Of a stretch of 11,629 nt of DNA, positions 1 through 7,629 are shown piece after piece. The stretch is from Gammaproteobacteria bacterium. GTDB lineage: Bacteria; Pseudomonadota; Gammaproteobacteria; Chromatiales; Chromatiaceae. How positions within the stretch are numbered: position 1 is the first letter of the stretch; each line of letters begins with the position of its first letter. Made by a program: the position numbers and the translations under genes. The notes under the pieces are model-generated. The model searched no databases, was not told where the DNA came from, and worked only from the letters and a program-made list of their open reading frames with translations. The stretch covers positions 1 to 11,629 of the forward strand of contig JAHEHQ010000044.1 in NCBI GenBank assembly GCA_024644505.1. Reading direction: 5' to 3'.

Positions 1-1
1 C

Positions 2-364
2 GGCCGCCGGTTGTTTCGGGATCATCTGAAACGCCTTGTCAACCAGGACAGTTTCGAGAGCGTGCTCAAAGGCCTCCGGGGCCATTTTGGGAAGGTGATG
101 TCCGATGTGGGAAATGCCCTCGAGGCAGAAAGCGTACTCGACAATGAAACGGCCATCCAGGCGCGCCAGAGCCTCAGGGACAGCCCTTCGGCGATAACCC
201 GTTCGCTGGCCTACCTGGTATTGCGGGAGATGGATCTGAAAAAGATCTATGCGATTGTTCAGGGAAAGGTCCTCTCGCTGGACAACGACCTGATTCGCAT
301 GGCGGCAGGCCTGCAGAGCCTATCCGACATGGAAGCGGATGCCCGGGTGAGCGGCCATGTTTAG
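2..364 (+). CDS. atpC: V-type ATP synthase subunit C, C-terminal part (5' end outside window)
   Basis: This is the C-terminal ~120 residues of the AC39/subunit d family protein that sits as a funnel on top of the membrane rotor ring and connects it to the central shaft. The frame is open to the left edge of the window, so the TTG at 11 is probably not the start; the family is usually about 320-350 residues long. The recognisable part is the C-terminal signature LREMDLKKIYAIVQGKVLSL, where family members have a helix with R-E-x-x-x-R/K-x-I followed by a GK-x-L turn. The gene's last 8 bases overlap the start of subunit I, and every gene after it belongs to the same enzyme, which strongly supports the call. 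The similarity of the remaining segment alone would be modest, so context carries part of the confidence. Confidence 0.85.
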   Translation, partial: GRRLFRDHLKRLVNQDSFESVLKGLRGHFGKVMSDVGNALEAESVLDNETAIQARQSLRDSPSAITRSLAYLVLREMDLKKIYAIVQGKVLSLDNDLIRMAAGLQSLSDMEADARVSGHV

Positions 365-2255
365 CCCGTTGCCGATGAGACACGTCATGCTCCAGGTCAT
401 GACCGACGAGCTTCCCCAGGCCTCCCTGGCGCTCGCCGAGATGGCGGTGTTCAGCCCCGATCACCGTCTGGTTCACGAGGAGAGTTTTCCCATCATTCCC
501 GGGGAACGATTCAGGGCACTCTACCATCAGGCAAGGTCCCGGCTGGAAAAGATAGAGCACCATATCCCACTGCCCGAACAGGTCGATCTCGGCCAGGTAC
601 ATGTGATCACCGAGCAGGATCTCGGCACGACAAACGAATGGCTGGGTGGAGTCTGGGAGCGCTGTTCCACCATGGAGGAGACGTTGCGCGACCTGCAGGA
701 AGAAGAACAGATGATTCACCAGCTGGGGCAGGCACTGGAGAATTTCAGCCACCTGAACATCGACTTGAGTCTGTTGCGGGGGGAGCGCCTGTTCCTGGAC
801 CTCCATATCGGCATGGTCTCCCGTGCCAACGTCAGCCAGCTGCGGGATGCGTTGAGTCTGGCGGACTACCTGTTGTTCGTCTACATGGAGCATGAGGACA
901 ACGCACACGTGGTGATCGTGGGACCCCGTGGGAAGCGGGAGGAGGAACTGGGTTCGGTGCTGGACACCGCAGGTTTCCGCCCCCTGCCCATTCCCCCCGA
1001 ACTTCACGACGAACCGGAAAAGGTCAGGAAGGAACTGGACAGCCGGCTGCAACTGATTGAGAAGGAGCGCAAATGGCAGATTGAGGGCATGAAGGCCTGC
1101 GCAGAGGAGCTCCGCGACGATCTGCAGGTGGCGCGCGGCACCCTGGTGATGGCCGAACCCTTCGTGCAACTGGACACGGCCGCCCGCAGCGCGGGCCACC
1201 TGTCGATCATATCAGGATGGATTCCGGCACGGGATCTGGCCCGCACGGAAAAGACGTTGGCCCGGGTCTTGAAGAGCCCCTTCCGTCTCGACGCCCGCAG
1301 ACCTTCCGCGGAAGAGCGTTCCCTGGTGCCCAGCTACCTCCCGAAGCGCTGGCTCATGGCACCCTTCGCCACCCTGGTAAAGCAATACGGTATTCCCCGC
1401 TACGGGGAAGTGGATCCAACGGTGATATTCGCCGTCACCTTCATCGCCATGTTCGGCATGATGTTCGGTGATATCGGGCACGGATTGACTATCGTACTGG
1501 CCAGTTGGCTGGCTCGCAGAAAACTGAAATCCTTTACCGCTTTCGTCTTCTGCATCGGCCTGTCGGCAACCCTGTTTGGAATTCTTTACGGCAGTGTTTT
1601 CGGCTTCGAGGAGGTCATACACGCGGTATGGATACCTCCCCTGTCCAACCCCCTTTACATGCTCTCGGTCGCCCTTAAATGGGGTGTCGCCTTTCTGCTG
1701 TTAATCACCCTGATCAGCATCTACAACCGAATGGTGGCAGAAGACTATTCGAAAGCCATTTTCGGCAGCAACGGTTTGGTCAGTATCCTGCTCTACCTGG
1801 GTATGATTTATGGGTTATGGAATTACTACGCCAACGGGGAGTTCGGCCTTGCCCCCATGCTGCTGAGCATCACGACGCTGATCGTCCTGCTCGCCTACAA
1901 GCTGATCGAAACCGAAGCACCCACCGGAGAGCGGATGCTGGTAGCCCTGATACAAACCTTCGAGACGGTAACCGGGTATATCTCCAACACACTTTCTTTT
2001 CTCAGAGTGGCCGCGTTCAGCCTCAATCATGTGGCCCTGGCCGTTGCCGTGTTTCAGCTCGTGCACATGGTGGAAAGCACCCATGGCCAGGTACTGATGG
2101 TGATCTTCGGCAATCTGTTCATCCTGGTATTGGAAGGCGCAATCGTCACCATACAGGCGCTGCGCCTGGAGTATTACGAAGGCTTTTCCCGTTTCTATTC
2201 CGGGGACGGCATTGAATTCAAACCTTTGCGTCTGGAAACCGGAGCCAAGACGTGA
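357..2255 (+). CDS. atpI: V-type ATP synthase subunit I (membrane stator, 116-kDa subunit family)
   Basis: This is the stator subunit that forms the two ion half-channels beside the K ring and anchors the peripheral stalks. The 632 residues fit the bacterial family (about 600-660). Residues 1-350 are a soluble, partly coiled-coil cytoplasmic arm. From about residue 354 to 600 there are multiple hydrophobic helices, opening with the family motif FGMMFGDIGHG. The helix containing SNTLSFLRVAAFSLNH carries Arg550 (bases 2004-2006), which matches the essential arginine of this family that releases the ion from the rotor carboxylate. The C-terminus has the conserved EYYEGFSRFYSGDG-F-P pattern. The ATG at 357 overlaps the subunit C stop by 8 bases, and the protein begins with a family-like N-terminal strand (MRHVMLQVM), so this start fits. 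It is followed by K after a 31-base leader. Confidence 0.97.
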   Translation: MFSPLPMRHVMLQVMTDELPQASLALAEMAVFSPDHRLVHEESFPIIPGERFRALYHQARSRLEKIEHHIPLPEQVDLGQVHVITEQDLGTTNEWLGGVWERCSTMEETLRDLQEEEQMIHQLGQALENFSHLNIDLSLLRGERLFLDLHIGMVSRANVSQLRDALSLADYLLFVYMEHEDNAHVVIVGPRGKREEELGSVLDTAGFRPLPIPPELHDEPEKVRKELDSRLQLIEKERKWQIEGMKACAEELRDDLQVARGTLVMAEPFVQLDTAARSAGHLSIISGWIPARDLARTEKTLARVLKSPFRLDARRPSAEERSLVPSYLPKRWLMAPFATLVKQYGIPRYGEVDPTVIFAVTFIAMFGMMFGDIGHGLTIVLASWLARRKLKSFTAFVFCIGLSATLFGILYGSVFGFEEVIHAVWIPPLSNPLYMLSVALKWGVAFLLLITLISIYNRMVAEDYSKAIFGSNGLVSILLYLGMIYGLWNYYANGEFGLAPMLLSITTLIVLLAYKLIETEAPTGERMLVALIQTFETVTGYISNTLSFLRVAAFSLNHVALAVAVFQLVHMVESTHGQVLMVIFGNLFILVLEGAIVTIQALRLEYYEGFSRFYSGDGIEFKPLRLETGAKT

Positions 2256-2286
2256 ACATCTTTAAAGTGCAACCTGGGAGTAAATC
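2256..2286 (+). promoter_or_regulatory. AT-rich leader with strong ribosome binding site for subunit K
   Basis: This is the longest gap between two ATPase genes. It contains the palindrome CTTTAAAG (2260-2267) and a good Shine-Dalgarno core, GGGAG (2276-2280), six bases before the ATG at 2287. The other genes in the operon start inside or next to the preceding stop codon. Rotor rings need about ten copies of K per enzyme, so a dedicated strong initiation site at this position makes functional sense. It parallels the known enhancer leader of atpE in E. coli. That functional reading is inference. Confidence 0.5.
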
Positions 2287-2730
2287 ATGTATTGGCTTAT
2301 AGGTCTCATGACCCTTGCGATAGCCGGACTGGTCGCCACCGGCATCTATTTCGAGATGGCGCCGGAAAACAGGGCAAGGGCGGCACGCTGGTTCAAACCA
2401 GCGATAGGAACCAACCTGGCGGTCTTTGTCACGGCCCAGGCCCTGCTCGTTTTCATGGGCATCGAACAGGTGCTGGCAGCCCCCGCGGTGGCCGGGGCCG
2501 CCGGTGAGATCTCCATAGGCATGGGACTTGGCATTATCGGCGTAGGCCTGCCCACGGCGGTGAGCACCATTGCCGCAGGAATAGCCGTGGGCCCGATCGG
2601 TGCCGCCTCCCTGGCGGTACTGGCGGAAAGACCGGAAATCTTCGGCAGGACACTCATATACCTGGGCCTGGCGGAGGGCATTGCCATCTATGGCCTGGTG
2701 ATGAGTATTCTGCTGCTGGAAAAAATCTGA
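2287..2730 (+). CDS. atpK: V-type ATP synthase subunit K (proteolipid, rotor ring c subunit)
   Basis: This is the rotor proteolipid whose ring carries ions through the membrane. The 147 residues form four hydrophobic helices (about 2-22, 39-60, 74-102 and 119-144), i.e. two hairpins, as in Enterococcus hirae NtpK. The second hairpin is the conserved one: a glycine-rich helix with GVGLPTAVSTIAAGIAVG, the polar loop AERPEIFG, then YLGLAEGIAIYG with the ion-binding Glu130 (bases 2674-2676). The first hairpin is divergent, has a basic loop (ENRARAARWFKP) and has no carboxylate in helix 2, where Gln51 is the only obvious polar candidate. Each protomer therefore supplies one carboxylate per four helices. 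Val101 stands where E. hirae has the sodium ligand Gln110, suggesting protons as the coupling ion (inference). The start is supported by GGGAG at 2276-2280, and the stop shares a base with the ATG of subunit F. Confidence 0.96.
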   Translation: MYWLIGLMTLAIAGLVATGIYFEMAPENRARAARWFKPAIGTNLAVFVTAQALLVFMGIEQVLAAPAVAGAAGEISIGMGLGIIGVGLPTAVSTIAAGIAVGPIGAASLAVLAERPEIFGRTLIYLGLAEGIAIYGLVMSILLLEKI

Positions 2731-3080
2731 TGATCGAGACCAACGATCCGACGCCCACGCGGATGCTGTTTCTGGGTGATTCGGCACTGACGGACGGCTT
2801 CCAGCTGATCGGCTTCGAAACCTGGCCCGACCCCAGCATCCAACAGCTTGAAGAGGTGATCAGCGAGCTCGTGAATACCCGGACCAACGCGTTCGTGGTG
2901 CTGGACTGCCGGCTGGCGGAAAAGCACTCCAGGATACTGGACAGGGTGAGGGCAGAAGGCGGACGCATCGTCGTCACCGAGGTGCCGCCCCTCAACGAAC
3001 CCGATCGTTTTCAAAGCCCCGTCGACCGGCAGGTCCGGAACCTGCTGGGACCGGATCAGCCAGGGCCTCAGGCCGGATAA
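2730..3080 (+). CDS. atpF: V-type ATP synthase subunit F (central shaft)
   Basis: This is a small Rossmann-like subunit that binds subunit D in the central rotor shaft and can modulate coupling. The 116 residues are slightly longer than the usual ~100-105. The signature is the N-terminal strand MLFLGDSALTDGFQLIGFET (from residue 12), which corresponds to the family pattern hydrophobic strand-G-D-x-x-x-x-x-G-F-x-L-x-G. It is followed by VVLDCRLAEK and the C-terminal strand IVVTEVPPL. The first 11 residues and the last ~15 (LLGPDQPGPQAG) are extra low-complexity tails. The ATG at 2730 overlaps the K stop by one base (TGATG), and the stop (TAATG) overlaps the start of subunit E. In E. hirae the F-type gene follows C, whereas here F directly follows K. 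Confidence 0.9.
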   Translation: MIETNDPTPTRMLFLGDSALTDGFQLIGFETWPDPSIQQLEEVISELVNTRTNAFVVLDCRLAEKHSRILDRVRAEGGRIVVTEVPPLNEPDRFQSPVDRQVRNLLGPDQPGPQAG

Positions 3081-3705
3081 TGGACCAGGTCAAAGCACTC
3101 GAGGCCGCCATCCTCGAACGCGCCCATCGCCTGGCATCGGAATACCGGCAACGGGCCGAGCGCAGCCGGGACAATATCCTGAGAGATGCCCATCAGCGGC
3201 TCAGGCTGCGGGAGGAACGCGAAGTGCTCATTTCAAAGGCCCAGGCCGATCGCACCTATCGCCGCATGGTCCAGGCAAATGAACTCAAGCTGCAAAAGGA
3301 AATGGACCATCTTCGCTGGAACCTGGTGGAGGGAGTTCGCGAGCGTCTCGGGGATCTGATGCAGTCTCTGGCCAATGATGAAGCGCGCTATCTGCCCCTG
3401 ATGTCTGACCTTCTTGGGAGGGGTGCCGATGAGATTGAACGAAAGGAGCTCACGGCGGAGGTCAACGCCCGGGATCAGGAGCGGTTCAGGCCCGTCTGGG
3501 AGCAGTTCTCCAGGAAAGCGGCGCCGGACAAACAGATCCTGTTGTCGAGCAGCCCCATCAATACACTGGGCGGCATCCTGGTGCGCAGCAACGACAACCG
3601 TATCCGGGTCGACAACACCTTCGAAGGACGCATGGAACGGCTCCGGGGGAGTCTGCAACAGACGATCATAGAGCGGCTGCTGCCGGGTGGCATCGAGAAC
3701 GGCAT

Positions 3706-3709
<4 letters not shown>
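3080..3709 (+). CDS. atpE: V-type ATP synthase subunit E (peripheral stalk)
   Basis: This subunit forms the peripheral stalks, normally as a heterodimer with the small coiled-coil subunit G/H, and holds the A3B3 head against rotation. The protein has 209 residues, about the family norm. Residues 1 to ~110 are highly charged, alanine-rich and heptad-like, as expected for the long N-terminal helix. The C-terminal globular domain ends with the family signature GGILVRSNDNRIRVDNTFE (about residues 164-182), followed by RMERLR. The ATG at 3080 shares a base with the F stop. The gene's last four bases overlap the ATG of subunit A. Its G/H partner is not found between the genes of this window, which is the one stalk component missing from the set. 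Confidence 0.93.
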
Positions 3710-5504
<1,795 letters not shown>

Positions 5505-5508
<4 letters not shown>

Positions 5509-6887
5509 GCGCCAAGGAGTATCGAACTGTTGCTTCGGCGAGGGGGGGGCTGCTGCTGGTAAAGCAGGTGCCCCGGGTGGCCTTTGGCGACCGGGTGATG
5601 ATTCGCGACCATCGCGGCCGCCAGCGCAACGGACAGGTGATACGCAGCTCCCGTTCGGAGGCCCTGATCCAGGTCTTCGAGGGAACCGACGACCTGGATC
5701 TGGAAACCACATGGGTCCGCTTCATGGACCAGCCCCTGGAGATCAGCCTGTCGCCGGAGCTGCTGGGCAGGGTTTTTAACGGCATCGGTGAACCCAGGGA
5801 CAATCGACCGCCCATCGTGTCGAACGTGCGCCGCAACGTCAGCGGTTCGGCGATCAACCCGGCGGCACGCACCTACCCCCGTGAGTTCATCCAGACCGGC
5901 ATCTCCACCATCGACGGCCTCAACGCCCTGGTAAGGGGGCAAAAGCTGCCAATCTTCTCCGGCTCCGGGCTGCCCCACAACCGTATCACCGCCCAGATCG
6001 TGCGCCAGGCACGGCTGATGGACGAGGAAAGCGGATTTTCCGTGGTGTTTGCCGCTTTGGGCGTTTCCCACTCGGATGCCCGCTTTTTCGAGGAAGATTT
6101 CGCCTCTTCCGGGGTGCTCGGCAACGTGGTGATGTTCATCAACCTGGCGGACGACCCACCCGTGGAGCGCCTGGCACTGCCCAGGGTGGCGCTGACCGCG
6201 GCGGAATATCTGGCCTTCGATCTGGACCGGCACGTGCTGGTGGTCATGACCGACATGACCAACTATGCGGAGGCCCTGCGCGAGGTGTCCACGGCCAAGG
6301 GCGATGTGCCGTCCCGCAAGGGCTATCCGGGATACCTCTATTCGGACCTGGCGGAGATCTACGAACGTTCCGGCCGCATCCGCGACCGCCACGGCTCCAT
6401 CACCCTGATGCCCGTGGTGACCATGCCCTCGGACGACATCACCCATCCCATCCCGGATCTGACCGGCTATATCACGGAGGGGCAGATCGTGCTGAGCCGT
6501 GAACTGCATAATCAGGGTGTATACCCGCCGATACACATACTTCCCTCTCTTTCGAGGCTGATGAAAGACGGTATAGGCAAGGACGATACCCGGGAGGACC
6601 ATCCACGGGTCGCCAGTCAGCTTTACGCACTCTATGCCAGGGCCCAGGAGGCCCGCAATCTGGCATCCATCATCGGTGCAGACGAACTGTCCGAAAGAGA
6701 CCGCCGTTACCTGGAATTCGCCGACGCCTTCGATCTGCAGTTCGTGACCCAGGGAGAGGACGAAGACCGGTCTATCATCGAGACCCTCAACCTCGCCTGG
6801 GAACTGTTGAGCCATTTCCCCAATGATGCCTTGTCCCGGGTCAGCGAGACCGATATCGCCAAATACCATCACAGCGGGAAAAAGTGA
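5505..6887 (+). CDS. atpB: V-type ATP synthase subunit B (regulatory beta chain)
   Basis: This is the non-catalytic partner of subunit A in the hexameric head, contributing the arginine finger and stalk contacts. The 460 residues match the family (~458-478). As expected for B, the P-loop position is degenerate and lacks the Lys-Thr pair: PIFSGSGLPHN (149-159). The adenine-pocket and interface segments DMTNYAEALREVS and RKGYPGYLYSDLAEIYERSG are present. Arg351 in LPSLSRLMKDGIG (bases 6555-6557) corresponds to the arginine finger known from E. hirae (Arg350) and Thermus B. The ATG overlaps the stop of A by four bases. A run of eight G residues (5542-5549) lies early in the gene at codons 13-15. 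The reading frame is intact. Confidence 0.98.
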
Positions 6888-6910
6888 TGATTAGGAAAAG
6901 CCAGCGATGA
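6887..6910 (+). other. Seven-codon reading frame bridging subunits B and D
   Basis: In the short gap between B and D, an ATG (6887-6889) shares its first base with the B stop codon. It opens a frame encoding MIRKSQR and ends at a TGA (6908-6910) that overlaps the ATG of subunit D. GGGAA at 6876-6880 is suitably placed for initiation. Such a frame could carry terminating ribosomes from B to the start of D. It may equally be chance, because a good site for D itself (AGGAAAAG, 6893-6900) lies within it. No peptide function is proposed. Confidence 0.3.
6893..6900 (+). promoter_or_regulatory. Ribosome binding site of subunit D
   Basis: The purine-rich AGGAAAAG ends six bases before the ATG at 6907 and decides that start. 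The upstream ATG at 6887 is in another frame and closes after seven codons. Confidence 0.55.
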
Positions 6911-7524
6911 ATCAGCAGCTGCTCAAGGTACCGCCCACCAAGCACACCCTGTTGAACCTGAAAAAGCAGGTGCGGTTCCTGGAGGAGGGTCACGAGCTGC
7001 TGGAACGCAAGCGGGAACTGCTCACCCGACTCGTCTACCAGCGAATCGGGGAATATCGCAGACAGCGGGATTTGACCCACGAAGCGGTGAAGGAAGCCTA
7101 TCACTGGCTCAGCATATCCTTCCTCAGGATGGGCAGCCGCGCCCTGCAGCAGGCCGGCCTGGGGATGCAGCCGGGCCTGCGCATCGACATCATCCCCAAG
7201 CGCAGCCTCGGTGTGGTGTACCCGGCAATCACGGCGGAGAAACTGCCCATGCAGCCGGTGGGCCTGCTTGGAACCGATGCCAGCCTCGACACCACCCGCA
7301 GCAAACTGACCGCTGCCGCCCTGCAGCTGACCCGGCTCGGAGAGGCCGAGATGGCCCTGGGGCGCCTGATGAACGAACAGCGAAAAGCCCGCAAGCGGGT
7401 CAATGCCCTGAAATACAACATCATCCCCCGCTACCGGAACACCATCCGCTACATCCAGTCTGCGCTGGAGGAGGAGGAGCGCAACATGCTCTTCCAGATC
7501 AAGGTGCTTCGGGGCAACAGTTAA
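6907..7524 (+). CDS. atpD: V-type ATP synthase subunit D (central rotor shaft)
   Basis: This is the coiled-coil shaft that rotates within the A3B3 head and drives conformational change, like gamma in F-type enzymes. The 205 residues match the family (~200-220). The N-terminus LLKVPPTKHTLLNLKKQVRF corresponds to the conserved start of the family (P-T-x-x-x-L-x-x-L-K-x-x-L), followed by a long basic and glutamine-rich helix. The centre is a more variable hairpin (about residues 85-125). The C-terminal helix has the family pattern LMNEQRKARKRVNALKYNII followed by P-R-Y and ends with a glutamate-rich stretch (LEEEERN). It is the last ATPase gene: 105 bases without a gene follow, and no clear rho-independent terminator is present. 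Confidence 0.96.
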   Translation: MNQQLLKVPPTKHTLLNLKKQVRFLEEGHELLERKRELLTRLVYQRIGEYRRQRDLTHEAVKEAYHWLSISFLRMGSRALQQAGLGMQPGLRIDIIPKRSLGVVYPAITAEKLPMQPVGLLGTDASLDTTRSKLTAAALQLTRLGEAEMALGRLMNEQRKARKRVNALKYNIIPRYRNTIRYIQSALEEEERNMLFQIKVLRGNS

Positions 7525-7542
7525 CACCTGTACCGGATTATG

Positions 7543-7571
7543 TGTAGGATGCGGTAAGTAAAACGGATCAT
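7543..7571. repeat. Degraded GGATGCGGT-type intergenic repeat (REP-like)
   Basis: The sequence around GTAGGATGCGGTAAGTAAA, followed by ACGGATCAT, resembles the short intergenic palindromic elements of the form GGATGCGGTgAGCG...ACCGCATC that I know to be scattered through many gammaproteobacterial genomes. The 3' arm (ACGGATC) pairs only imperfectly with the 5' arm (GATGCGGT), so this copy would be eroded. A more canonical-looking start of the same motif occurs at 11611-11629. The call rests on pattern memory plus this within-window similarity, so confidence is low. Confidence 0.35.
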
Positions 7572-7581
7572 AATTCAATAT

Positions 7582-7613
7582 TTCTTTCAATCGAGTCTGA
7601 CCCATTGAAAGAA
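7582..7613. promoter_or_regulatory. Perfect 10-bp inverted repeat upstream of aceE
   Basis: TTCTTTCAAT (7582-7591) and ATTGAAAGAA (7604-7613) are exact reverse complements separated by 12 bases. The element ends 16 bases before the aceE start codon. A further copy of the half-site TTCAAT lies at 7574-7579, twelve bases before the one within the left arm (7586-7591). No T-run follows the right arm, so it does not look like a standard terminator. An operator for a dimeric regulator of the dehydrogenase genes, or an mRNA hairpin controlling aceE initiation, fits better. It does not match the PdhR box (ATTGGTnnnACCAAT). Confidence 0.5.
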
Positions 7614-7629
7614 CCGGGGCCCGGCAGCC

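Noticed and set aside
11..13. TTG at 11 as the true start of a small 117-residue protein.
   Set aside because: The frame is open to the window edge and the product is clearly only the C-terminal end of a ~330-residue subunit C.
174..1199. Long minus-strand open frames opposite atpI, and similar ones opposite atpA (3475-4992), atpB (5400-6872) and D/aceE (6841-8181).
   Set aside because: They are antisense to confidently identified genes, have low-complexity His/Gln/Pro/Arg-rich translations and no recognisable domains; such frames are usual in GC-rich DNA.
5949..5981. Subunit B lacks the Walker A Lys-Thr pair (SGSGLPHN).
   Set aside because: This degenerate P-loop is normal for the non-catalytic B chain of A/V-type ATPases.
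7521..7550. Possible sigma-70 promoter for aceE: TTAACA (7521-7526), 18-base spacer, TAGGAT (7545-7550).
   Set aside because: The -35 box is good but overlaps the subunit D stop, the -10 box matches only 4 of 6 bases, and it lies inside the repeat-like element. Plausible but not strong enough to annotate.
7582..7613. Rho-independent terminator for the ATPase operon.
   Set aside because: The stem is perfect but AT-rich, the loop is long and no T-run follows on either strand, so it does not meet the terminator pattern.
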